Assembly: GCA_964405325.1 (NCBI GenBank)
Contig: CAYONM010000172.1
Span: 1 to 8,193 of the forward strand
DNA length: 8,193 nt
Origin: CAYONM01 sp964405325
GTDB taxonomy: Bacteria; Planctomycetota; UBA11346
Direction: 5' to 3'
The translations under genes and the position numbers were made by a program. The notes beneath the pieces were generated by a model. That model saw only the letters and a list, made by a program, of their open reading frames with translations, ran no database searches and was not told where the DNA came from. This document shows positions 1 to 6,279 of the stretch, piece after piece (within the stretch, counting starts at the first letter, position 1; every line of letters starts with the position of its first letter).

Positions 1-144
1 GTTGCTTATCGCTTACATATACTCGATATGCTCGCTCTTCGCGCCTTGAAGGATTGACAAAATCTCTGCGCGATCTGCTACCTTTATTTCTTTCCGCACC
101 CTAAGCTACTGTAACAAATAGACTTGAGGGTTGGGTTGAGGCCA

Positions 145-160
145 TGACAACTTCGTTGTA
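145..160. promoter_or_regulatory. Operator-like palindrome 1 upstream of the MarR-like gene
   Basis: Arms GACAAC (146-151) and GTTGTA (155-160) flank a 3-bp spacer, and five of the six arm positions pair. The 15-mer TGACAACTTCGTTGT recurs with only two changes 25 bp downstream as TGACAACGACGTTGT. A small winged-helix dimer would bind such a dyad, so these are the natural candidate autoregulatory operators. That the neighbouring regulator binds here is inference. Confidence 0.6.
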
Positions 161-168
161 GAAGTCCT

Positions 169-196
169 TTGACAACGACGTTGTCGAGGGTATCAT
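169..196 (+). promoter_or_regulatory. Sigma70-type promoter of the MarR-like gene
   Basis: TTGACA (169-174) matches the -35 consensus exactly. It is followed after 16 bp by TATCAT (191-196), which matches five of six positions of TATAAT. The -35 overlaps a palindromic operator. Transcription would start near 202-204, which is downstream of the ATG at 195 and practically on the ATG at 204. If this promoter is the one used, the mRNA is leaderless or starts from the second ATG. The TTGACA could also arise only because it is part of the palindrome. Confidence 0.5.
170..185. promoter_or_regulatory. Operator-like palindrome 2, inside the promoter spacer
   Basis: This is a perfect dyad: GACAAC (171-176), spacer GAC, GTTGTC (180-185). 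Its left arm overlaps the -35 hexamer TTGACA (169-174), and the rest lies between the -35 and -10 hexamers. A protein bound here would block RNA polymerase. Its centre is 25 bp from the first palindrome, about 2.4 helical turns, so two bound dimers would sit on different helix faces. Confidence 0.65.
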
Positions 197-647
197 GGCT
201 GTTATGAGCAACAAAAAAGCCACCGACCTCTTTCTGCAACTCCAGAGCAACCTGCGTCAGCTGAATCAGGTGCTCGCCGCCACCATGGAGGGCTTGCACG
301 ACAATGCCAAGACCCCGTCCCCATCACTGCGTGCCTTTCTCGAGCAGATTGTGGCCGATGGCAAGGCCACGGTGCCTGAAATCGCTCGGCAGCGCGGTGT
401 TTCTCGTCAGCATGTCCAAAAACTGGCCGATCTGGCGTTGAGCAACAACTGGGTGAAGGTCGAGCCCAATCCCCGCCATTTGCGCTCGCCCTTCTATCAG
501 CTCACCGCCCCGGGCAAAAAGGTCATCGAGGGCATGGCCAACCGCGAGAAGGCCTTCTTGGATCAGCAGAAGTGGCCCGTCAGCCAGAAGGATCTGGCTG
601 AGGCCAGCCGCATCTGTCAGGCCCTGATTGGCCACTGCAGCAAGTAG
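195..647 (+). CDS. Small winged-helix transcriptional regulator, MarR-like
   Basis: This 150-aa protein is the size of a MarR-type regulator and probably acts as a cytoplasmic DNA-binding dimer. Residues about 55-75 form a helix-turn-helix: VPEIARQRGVSRQHVQKL has the alternating hydrophobic pattern and the SRQHVQ recognition helix. It is followed by a wing (about 85-105) rich in Arg and Pro (NPRHLRSPFYQLT), as seen in MarR relatives. The N-terminal 45 residues are helical and would serve dimerisation. The ligand is unknown. Two starts are possible. ATG 195 has GAGGG at 186-190, only 4 nt away. ATG 204 (protein starting MSNKKATD) fits the promoter better but would be leaderless. Two palindromes directly upstream suggest autorepression. 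The gene stands alone and ends in a strong terminator. Neither the start nor the regulon is certain, but the fold assignment is good. Confidence 0.85.
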   Translation: MAVMSNKKATDLFLQLQSNLRQLNQVLAATMEGLHDNAKTPSPSLRAFLEQIVADGKATVPEIARQRGVSRQHVQKLADLALSNNWVKVEPNPRHLRSPFYQLTAPGKKVIEGMANREKAFLDQQKWPVSQKDLAEASRICQALIGHCSK

Positions 648-677
648 CCGTCGGCTGCTGGTGCCGCCTTTCACTGC

Positions 678-717
678 CGCAGGCTCGAACCCTCCGTTCG
701 AGCCTGCGCTTTCGTTT
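678..717 (+). terminator. Rho-independent terminator of the MarR-like gene
   Basis: A perfect 13-bp stem (678-690 with 696-708, core GCAGGCTCGAA) has a 5-nt loop, CCTCC. It is followed by CTTTCGTTT on the plus strand. It lies 30 bp after the regulator's stop codon. On the minus strand there is no T-run after the stem, so it would not serve the convergent cysK efficiently as an intrinsic terminator. Confidence 0.85.
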
Positions 718-776
718 GGTGGGGGTGCCTTCGGTGTGCCGTTTACCGTTCACAGGCTCCAGAAACCGGCCGTTGC

Positions 777-1727
777 TCAGACCACGCCCTCGAACAGCAC
801 CGTGCTCAGGTAGCGCTCGCCGGAGTCAGGCAGGATGACGACAATGGTCTTGCCGGCGAACTCCGTCTGCGCGGCCAGCTCCAGGGCGGCATGCGCGGCA
901 GCGCCACAGCTGATGCCACAGACGATACCTTCCTCCTTGGCCAGGCGGCGAGCCATGGCGATGGCCTGATCGTTGCTGACCTGCTGGACCTGGTCGATCA
1001 CGCTCAGGTCCAGGTTGTCGGGAATGAACCCGGCGCCGATGCCCTGAATCTTATGCGGGCCGGGGTGTAGCTCTTCACCCGCGCGCTTTTGGCTGATCAC
1101 CGGTGAGTGCACGGGTTCCACCGCGACGCTGAGCAGGTCGGGCTTGTGGCTCTTCAGGTAGCGGGTGCAGCCGGTGATGGTGCCGCCGGTGCCGACGCCA
1201 GCGACCAGCACATCCACCGCTCCGTCGGTATCGGTCCAGATCTCCGGGCCGGTGGTCTTTTCATGAATCGCCGGATTGGCTGGGTTCGTGAATTGCTGCG
1301 GCATGAAATAGTGATCCGGATCGGAAGCAGCGAGCTCCTCGGCTTTGCGGATGGCGCCGGGCATGCCTCCTGCTCCTGGGGTCAATTCCAGTTCGGCGCC
1401 GAACACGGCCATCATGTGGCGACGCTCCACGGACATGGTGTCGGGCATCACCAGCTTACAGCTGTAGCCACGAGCGGCGCAGACGAAAGCCAGGCCGATG
1501 CCGGTGTTGCCACTGGTCGGTTCGATTACGCACATGCCAGGCTTCAGAGTACCCCGATTTTCGGCATCGTGGATCATGCTTGCAGCGATGCGGCACTTGA
1601 CCGAGTAGGCGGGATTGCGGCCCTCAATCTTGGCGAGGACCGCGGCGCCGCCGGCCGGCACCACCCGATTCAAACGGACCAGGGGGGTGTTGCCGATGGC
1701 AAGAGAGTTGTCGGTATAGATGGGCAT
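777..1727 (-). CDS. cysK: Cysteine synthase A (O-acetylserine sulfhydrylase)
   Basis: This PLP-dependent enzyme makes L-cysteine from O-acetylserine and sulfide, the last step of cytoplasmic sulfate assimilation. The 316-aa product follows CysK along its whole length. The PLP lysine is K44 in NPAYSVKCRIAASMI. The substrate loop is TSGNTG (71-76), the PLP-phosphate loop is GTGGT (179-183), and HEKTTGPEIW and GPHKIQGIGAGFIP are CysK hallmarks rather than CysM. The motif usually read GISSGAA is GISCGAA here, a conservative change. The reading frame stays open 31 codons upstream, but the start at 1727 is set by AAAGGA seven bases before it and by the family N-terminus (MPIYTDNSLAIGNTPLVRL). The gene converges on the MarR-like gene. 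No cysE or other cys gene is in the window, so regulation cannot be inferred from neighbours. Confidence 0.97.
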   Translation of the reverse strand: MPIYTDNSLAIGNTPLVRLNRVVPAGGAAVLAKIEGRNPAYSVKCRIAASMIHDAENRGTLKPGMCVIEPTSGNTGIGLAFVCAARGYSCKLVMPDTMSVERRHMMAVFGAELELTPGAGGMPGAIRKAEELAASDPDHYFMPQQFTNPANPAIHEKTTGPEIWTDTDGAVDVLVAGVGTGGTITGCTRYLKSHKPDLLSVAVEPVHSPVISQKRAGEELHPGPHKIQGIGAGFIPDNLDLSVIDQVQQVSNDQAIAMARRLAKEEGIVCGISCGAAAHAALELAAQTEFAGKTIVVILPDSGERYLSTVLFEGVV

Positions 1728-2018
1728 GGGGCATTCCTTTATGGCGAACCGATCGTCTCGAGTGGTCAATCCGGCCGATGCTGTCGCTGTGATGCGCTTG
1801 CCAAGCTGCGTTCCATGCATGTCAGGGCTGGGGTACAGGCATGACGCACTGCCAACGAGCAGTGGACACCGAGGGGGTGTTCAGTGGTTTGGTGGCTGGG
1901 CAGGACCAGCGATTCGAAAACAGTTCCAGCAGTAATCAGTGAGTTTTCTTCAGAGGGGGCGTTGCCCCCTGAGGGACCCGTCAAGCTGGTATGGATTCGT
2001 CGGAGATGGCGACGTTGG
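1728..2018 (-). other. Intergenic gap between the kinase and cysK, with two hairpins
   Basis: I find no gene in these 291 bp. A hairpin at 1954-1970 (AGGGGGC, loop GTT, GCCCCCT) lies 49 bp past the kinase stop. No T-run follows it on either strand, so it is at best a weak terminator or an mRNA-stabilising structure. A second, imperfect stem at 1864-1882 (GGACACC with GGTGTTC, loop GAGGG) lies in the cysK leader. I see no convincing -35/-10 pair for cysK. The promoter may be activator-dependent, as cys genes often are under CysB, but no site can be named by eye. Confidence 0.5.
1735..1740 (-). promoter_or_regulatory. Ribosome binding site that fixes the cysK start
   Basis: On the minus strand AAAGGA lies 7 nt before the ATG at 1727. 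It supports that start over the in-frame upstream ATG at 1820, which would add 31 residues not seen in CysK proteins. Confidence 0.8.
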
Positions 2019-3785
2019 CTATTCGGCCACCAGCACCAGTACTGCGCGGCTGGGATGGCCACCGCCGGAGATCGCCAAATCCTTGCCCTGACGATGCCAG
2101 AGGGCTTGCCCCAATTGTCGTTCCAGCTCCTGGGCCTCGTCGACATTGGGGAGGCGCAGGCCATGTGGACTGCGCCAGGCGTGCATGGCGTTCACGAGCG
2201 GCACGCTCAGGTTCAGCGCCGCCTGGGTGGGATTGCTGCTTTGACTCAGCCAGGTCTGATCGCTGGGCAGCTGCTGGAGTCGTCGCGCTTGTTCTGCTTC
2301 CCACCAGGTCACCAGATGATGCGCGAGCGTGGCCCGATCACGCAAGAAACGCCGAAGGTAGGCCTCCGCCGGCGGGCTGTTGACGTGCCGCCAATCACCC
2401 AATTCCACTCGGCCATCGCGATGCACCTGCAAGGGACGGGCCTGACAACGGAAACCATCCCAGATGGCTAGGGTCCAGGAGCCGGCATGGTCCAGGTAGA
2501 GGGGTTCTGTTGCTGGTCGCAGGGAGCCAGCAAACACCAGCATGCCAGTAAAAGGTGGTTCCAGCTCGATGCGGACGTGACGATTGGGGAGATAATTGAC
2601 CTGCAGTTTTACGGGGATCTGACGTTGTTCCTGTTTATGCAGCTGGATCTCGTCGTGCCAGCTCAGCAGCGTGCCGTCTCGATGAGCCTGTACCTCCAGA
2701 CGATAGGGGCCGGGTTCGAGGTAATACGGTTCGGTGCGCAGCGGGTGCCATTCATCCAGATCGATACGCAGAGAGGCATCCGGGTGGTCGACCTGAAAGC
2801 TCAGACTAGCGGCGTTGGCGCTTTGTGCCTGACGGTACTGGCCCTGATCCGGGCGGAGCAATTGCCAGCTGCCGATGGCGATCGCCCCCACCAGGCCGAT
2901 CAGCAGCATGGCGACAAAGCCCATGCCACGGGTTTCCCGCTTCAACTTGCGGCCGTATTCCAGCGCTAGTACCACATCGCGCGCACTGGGCCGACTATCG
3001 GGATCTTTGTCCAGGCAGCAGTCCACCAGGTCTGCCAGGGCGCGCGGGATGCGGCGGTCGATTTCCCGCAGTGGCTGGTAACGCTCCTCCAGGTGCATTC
3101 GCATCACATCATAGGCGCTGGGGGCATCGAAAGGCGGGCGTCCGGCCAGGCAGTGATAGAGGGTGGCGCCGAGGGAATAGAGGTCCGTGGCTGGGCCAGC
3201 ATTGCGGCTGTCGCGGATCGCTTCCGGTGCCAGGTAGTAGGGCGTTCCCACCACCATGCCGGTGACGGTCAGGCGTTTGCATTCCTCGTCGTTCAGGTGA
3301 CGGGCCAGGCCCAGATCGGTGATTTTGACCGTCTGGTCCTGTTCCAGCAGGACGTTGTCGGGTTTGATGTCACGGTGGATGATGCCCTGGTTGTGGATTG
3401 CCAGCAGTCCTTTGGCCAGGCCCAGGCCGATTTGTTGCACCTCGTCTGGTTTCATCCGTTTGCCGTCATCCAGTCGATCGCCCAGACTGCCACCGCTTAC
3501 CAATTCCATCACCAGATAGACGACATCGTCCTGGACTCCAGCATCGAGCACTTGCACCACGTTGGGATGCACGATACGGGCGGCGACCTGGATCTCCCGC
3601 AGGAAGCGCTCGCGGAACTGAGTGGACCCTTCGGCGTCACCACGATGCAGCACCTTGACCGCAACCCGCTTCCGGGTGGTGGGGTTGACGCCTTGGTACA
3701 CTGCCCCCATGCCACCGGCGCCGAGCTGGCGCTCGATGTGGATATTGCCGAATGATTTTCCGATATGGGGATCGCGCTGACTCAC
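2019..3785 (-). CDS. Membrane-anchored Hanks-type Ser/Thr protein kinase with a PEGA-like sensor domain
   Basis: This 588-aa kinase has an intact catalytic domain at about 12-280. It shows a glycine loop GAGGMG (22-27), ATP lysine K44 in VAVK, helix-C E64, catalytic loop HRDIKPDN (137-144), DLG in place of DFG (157-159), activation segment ending GTPYYLAPE (180-188), and D201 before LYSLG. One membrane helix (about 289-310) puts the C-terminus in the periplasm. Residues about 325-400 look like a PEGA-type beta domain (LEPGPYRLEV). A second beta-rich stretch follows to about 465. The end contains RLPNVDEAQEL (544-554), which recalls the RLPTEAEWE signature of FGE/SUMF1 or the DUF1566 signature, but without the rest of such a domain. 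The start is GTG at 3785; GAGG lies 11 nt upstream, a weak site. No PP2C phosphatase or obvious substrate is adjacent, so its signal and target are unknown. Confidence 0.93.
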   Translation of the reverse strand: MSQRDPHIGKSFGNIHIERQLGAGGMGAVYQGVNPTTRKRVAVKVLHRGDAEGSTQFRERFLREIQVAARIVHPNVVQVLDAGVQDDVVYLVMELVSGGSLGDRLDDGKRMKPDEVQQIGLGLAKGLLAIHNQGIIHRDIKPDNVLLEQDQTVKITDLGLARHLNDEECKRLTVTGMVVGTPYYLAPEAIRDSRNAGPATDLYSLGATLYHCLAGRPPFDAPSAYDVMRMHLEERYQPLREIDRRIPRALADLVDCCLDKDPDSRPSARDVVLALEYGRKLKRETRGMGFVAMLLIGLVGAIAIGSWQLLRPDQGQYRQAQSANAASLSFQVDHPDASLRIDLDEWHPLRTEPYYLEPGPYRLEVQAHRDGTLLSWHDEIQLHKQEQRQIPVKLQVNYLPNRHVRIELEPPFTGMLVFAGSLRPATEPLYLDHAGSWTLAIWDGFRCQARPLQVHRDGRVELGDWRHVNSPPAEAYLRRFLRDRATLAHHLVTWWEAEQARRLQQLPSDQTWLSQSSNPTQAALNLSVPLVNAMHAWRSPHGLRLPNVDEAQELERQLGQALWHRQGKDLAISGGGHPSRAVLVLVAE

Positions 3786-3837
3786 GCGGGACTATACCTC
3801 AGGAAGCGGGTGGACGCAGGCTCAGATGTCCTGCGCG

Positions 3838-3857
3838 TTGACCCCGGCGGCGGTCAA
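3838..3857. promoter_or_regulatory. Inverted repeat between the divergent kinase and TruD-like genes
   Basis: Perfect 6-bp arms, TTGACC (3838-3843) and GGTCAA (3852-3857), are separated by 8 bp of GC-rich sequence. The repeat sits 15 bp before the ATG at 3873. On the minus strand TATAGT occupies 3796-3791, just before the kinase GTG, and would be a fair -10, but no good -35 accompanies it. A shared operator is possible, but a 6-bp dyad can arise by chance. Confidence 0.3.
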
Positions 3858-3872
3858 TCCACGCTCCGCGCC

Positions 3873-4931
3873 ATGTTACCCCACCAATGCGCCGGTTTGC
3901 CCGCTCTCAGCGGCAAGGCACGACGCCTGCCCGAACACACGCGACTGATCGAACGCCTGCGCTGCTGTCCCAGCGGAGTCGGGGCGTATCTCTGGATCCA
4001 GGTCCGAAAGGTCGGCCTGTCCTCGCAGCAGGCGGCGGCGGCCTTGGCCCGTGCGGGCGGTTGTGAGCCCAGCGAGGTCCGCTTTACCGAAGCGCGTGAC
4101 CGTCACAGCGATTGCGAACAGTGGTTCAGCGTGCCCGAGGACGCGGTCACCAGTCCGGCCTCGTTGCGCAATGCTGGATACAAGCGCCTGTTGCGGGTAC
4201 TGGCGGTGCAGGCCAACGATCGGCCCGTCAGTGTGGGTCTGGTCCAGGATTTGCAGGTGCAGGCTCGGATTGTCGGCGGCGCTGCCGAGGGGGGCTATCA
4301 GCGGGCCAAGGAGCTGATGAATCATCTCCGTCAGCATGGTTGTCCCAACTACATTGGCGCGGTGCGGATGGGCAAAGGTGGACAATGGGCCAAATGGGGT
4401 CGTCTGCTGGTGAAGGGCAAGCGGCTTCCAGCCGCGGTGAAACGGCAAAAGGTGCCGGTACGGCAGTGCCTGGTCGCGGCACAAGCGCAGCTATTCAACC
4501 GCTATGTTGCGGCGCGTTTGGCCGCCGGTGAGCTGCGGACGGTGCTGGCAGGCGATCTGCTACGAACCGCCTGCAATCTGGCGCCGAGCGAGCGTGGCCG
4601 CGAACTGGTCACCGAAGACCGCTTGGCAGAGATGCAGAAGCGGGTCGACAGCTGGGAGGCGGTACCGATGGGCCCCTTGTTTGGAAGCGATCTCCCGGCA
4701 GTCACGGCGGTGGCTGCTGCGCGCGAAGCCGCCTGCTTGGCCGAAGCGGATTTCGAGCTGGAAGACTGGCAGCGTCTGCCGGGCAACCGTCGAGCCGTGG
4801 CGATCCAGCCGAGGCAGGTGGAGACTCGTATCGACCGGGATGACCTGCTGATCGCTTGCGAGTTGGATGAAGAGGCCTTCGTCAGCGTGCTGCTGGAGGA
4901 ACTGCTGCAGCCGACCGGCCACCTGAGTTGA
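3873..4931 (+). CDS. Divergent TruD-family tRNA pseudouridine synthase homologue
   Basis: TruD makes pseudouridine at position 13 of tRNA(Glu). This 352-aa protein matches it globally: PSGVGAYLWIQVRKVGLSS near the N-terminus, CPNYIGAVRMG (158-168), LFNRYVAARL (from 207) and GDLLRTA (from 227). The likely catalytic Asp is D76 in ARDRHSDCEQW, corresponding to D80 of E. coli. Several signatures are altered. PEDF is PEHT (20-23), AGxKDxxAxTxQ reads TEARDRHSDCEQ so the usual Lys before Asp is R75, GNxF is ANDR (114-117), and NYFG is NYIG. The product may therefore be a specialised or weakened enzyme. ATG 3873 puts the catalytic Asp within four residues of its E. coli position. GTG 3810, with AGGA at 3801-3804, would give 373 aa and has the better ribosome site. 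The gene is 31 bp upstream of fmt on the same strand, a probable operon. Confidence 0.8.
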   Translation: MLPHQCAGLPALSGKARRLPEHTRLIERLRCCPSGVGAYLWIQVRKVGLSSQQAAAALARAGGCEPSEVRFTEARDRHSDCEQWFSVPEDAVTSPASLRNAGYKRLLRVLAVQANDRPVSVGLVQDLQVQARIVGGAAEGGYQRAKELMNHLRQHGCPNYIGAVRMGKGGQWAKWGRLLVKGKRLPAAVKRQKVPVRQCLVAAQAQLFNRYVAARLAAGELRTVLAGDLLRTACNLAPSERGRELVTEDRLAEMQKRVDSWEAVPMGPLFGSDLPAVTAVAAAREAACLAEADFELEDWQRLPGNRRAVAIQPRQVETRIDRDDLLIACELDEEAFVSVLLEELLQPTGHLS

Positions 4932-4962
4932 CCGTCCGCACCGGCCGAGCAAGGAAGTCGTC

Positions 4963-5865
4963 ATGCTGAAGACCGTTTTTATGGGCACCCCAGAGCTGGC
5001 CGTGCCGGCCATGCGCCTGTTGGCTGAGCGGACGGATCTGCAGTTGGTGATCACTCAACCCGATCGCCCGGCCGGGCGCGGTAAACGTCTGCGAGCACCG
5101 GCGGTGAAACAGGCAGCGCTCGAGTTGGGCCTGCCGGTCTGGCAGCCGGAGCGCTTGCGCGGTGAGGCCGATGATTCGCGACTGCTTGGTATCGATCTGT
5201 TTGTGGTCATGGCCTACGGTGAGATTCTGACCCAGCGCTTGTTGGATCTGCCACAGGCCTGCATCAATCTGCATGCCTCCTTGCTGCCGACTTGGCGTGG
5301 TGCCAGCCCCTTGCAGGCAGCGCTGCGTGCTGGTGATGCCGCAGGCGGTGTGTCGGTTATGAAAATGGTGCGCGCCTTGGATGCCGGGCCGGTGTATCTG
5401 CAGGAAAAAACACCGATTCCTGACGATGCCACCTTACCGTATTGGCACGATCGGATCGCCGTGCTGGCGGCTTGTGGCCTGCGGCGCTTTCTCGATGCCT
5501 GGCCAGAGCTGCAAGCCGTTTCGCAAGATGTCAACCAGGTTACCTACTGCGGAAAACTCACCAGTGCCGATGGACATTTGGATTTCCAGCAGCCGGCAAC
5601 GGCACTCGAACGCCAGGTACGGGCTTATACCCCGGTGCCGGGCTGTTGGGCCGAGGACGAGCAGGGCCAGCGCCTGCGGATTCAGCGAGTCGGCATCGTC
5701 GATGCGAGCGGCGAGCCGGGCACGGTGTTGAGCCGAGATCGCGACTTGCTGGTCTGCTGTGCCGAGCAGGCCTTGCGGTTGGAACGCATTCAGCCCGCCG
5801 GTAAGCCGAGCATGGACGCGGCTGCGTTTCTCAACGGCCATCGCCCGCCACAGTGGCTGAGGTGA
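4963..5865 (+). CDS. fmt: Methionyl-tRNA formyltransferase
   Basis: Fmt formylates the amino group of Met-tRNA(fMet) with 10-formyl-tetrahydrofolate, preparing initiator tRNA. The 300-aa protein has the Rossmann start KTVFMGTPELAVPA and the tRNA-contact loop QPDRPAGRGKRL (32-43) with its conserved Arg. The catalytic set is N102 and H104 in INLHASLLPTWRG plus D140 in ALDAGP. The C-terminal OB-like domain (about 205-300) ends with the family-typical LRLERIQPAGKPSMDAAAFLNGHR. The loop and C-terminal domain argue for true Fmt rather than an ArnA-like sugar formyltransferase. It is slightly short (310-320 is common), mostly through tight loops. AAGGAAG (4951-4957) is 5 nt before the ATG. Its upstream partner is a TruD-like gene, not def, and rsmB does not follow. 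A terminator-like hairpin inside the adjoining mobile element begins 37 bp after its stop. Confidence 0.94.
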   Translation: MLKTVFMGTPELAVPAMRLLAERTDLQLVITQPDRPAGRGKRLRAPAVKQAALELGLPVWQPERLRGEADDSRLLGIDLFVVMAYGEILTQRLLDLPQACINLHASLLPTWRGASPLQAALRAGDAAGGVSVMKMVRALDAGPVYLQEKTPIPDDATLPYWHDRIAVLAACGLRRFLDAWPELQAVSQDVNQVTYCGKLTSADGHLDFQQPATALERQVRAYTPVPGCWAEDEQGQRLRIQRVGIVDASGEPGTVLSRDRDLLVCCAEQALRLERIQPAGKPSMDAAAFLNGHRPPQWLR

Positions 5866-5878
5866 ACGGTTGTGGCGG

Positions 5879-5892
5879 CTAGTGCTGTGTCC
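5879..5892. repeat. Left terminal inverted repeat of the MITE-like element
   Basis: CTAGTGCTGTGTCC is a perfect 14-bp match to the reverse complement of 6280-6293. It includes the CTAG target. Pairing stops abruptly on both sides, as expected for true element ends. Confidence 0.8.
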
Positions 5893-5901
5893 AAGCAAAC
5901 C

Positions 5902-5958
5902 AACCGGGCGCCGCCCGGAACCCACGGCTTCAATCGTATCGGTCGGCGCCCGGTTTTT
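5902..5958 (+). terminator. Terminator-like hairpin after fmt, inside the mobile element
   Basis: A perfect 12-bp stem, AACCGGGCGCCG (5902-5913) with CGGCGCCCGGTT (5944-5955), ends in a TTTTT run (5954-5958) on the plus strand. The 30-nt loop is longer than usual. A short competing hairpin, CCGGGC-GCC-GCCCGG (5904-5918), uses the same left arm. It probably ends fmt transcription, an adopted function carried in by the element. Confidence 0.55.
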
Positions 5959-5969
5959 GCTCTTACATC

Positions 5970-5985
5970 GAGGGGCAAGCCCCTC
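5970..5985. repeat. Short perfect palindrome inside the element
   Basis: GAGGGGC (5970-5976) and GCCCCTC (5979-5985) are separated by AA. In RNA the innermost pairs would open to give a stable short stem. It is a second structured unit directly after the terminator-like hairpin. Confidence 0.5.
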
Positions 5986-6120
5986 AGCTTCTAAGACGGG
6001 TACCGGCTTGTCTCGCACGGCGTCTGCTGCGTTGCGAAGAATTCCGAAAGCTATTTGTAACTACTCAGGCCCGTACCGCCCCACACCATATCGATTTCGC
6101 CATCAGCGCGCGCAGCGCGC

Positions 6121-6242
6121 ACCCGGAGCGCGTCGCCATGCGGCGCATGCCAGGCAAGGGTGCTCGTTCCAGAGATCGGGAACATCCGGTGATCAGCGCC
6201 GATCTCTGCGCTGCATGCGAGGCAGGGCCTCGCGCTCCGGGT
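6121..6242. repeat. Long nested inverted repeat in the right half of the element
   Basis: Three perfectly pairing blocks nest around one axis. ACCCGGAGCGCG (6121-6132) pairs with 6231-6242. CGCATGC (6144-6150) pairs with 6213-6219. CAGAGATCGG (6170-6179) pairs with CCGATCTCTG (6199-6208). The left side has about 15 extra unpaired bases. A local stem, GCGAGGC-AGG-GCCTCGC (6217-6233), competes with the outer two. Together they would fold into a branched or bulged hairpin of about 120 nt in DNA or RNA. Confidence 0.65.
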
Positions 6243-6279
6243 GGGCCAGCGCCGAGAATCCATGGGGCCTGAGTTTACG

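Noticed and set aside
54..84. TTGACA at 54-59 as an upstream promoter
   Set aside because: The -35 is perfect, but the best hexamers at 16-19 bp (for example TACCTT at 79-84) match the -10 poorly. It is too weak to call.
1728..1820. Upstream extension of cysK to the ATG at 1820
   Set aside because: The 31 added residues do not resemble any CysK N-terminus, while the ATG at 1727 has a well-placed AAAGGA.
1107..1844. Long plus-strand open frame opposite cysK
   Set aside because: It is antisense to an unmistakable cysK. Its translation is His/Gly/Ala-rich with no recognisable motif, which is typical of shadow frames in GC-rich DNA.
1951..1972. Kinase terminator at the GGGGGC hairpin
   Set aside because: The stem is strong but is followed by A-rich, not T-rich, sequence on the minus strand, so it does not meet the intrinsic terminator pattern.
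3093..3755. 220-codon plus-strand frame opposite the kinase domain
   Set aside because: It is entirely antisense to conserved kinase motifs. Its composition is that of a shadow frame and it has no ribosome binding site.
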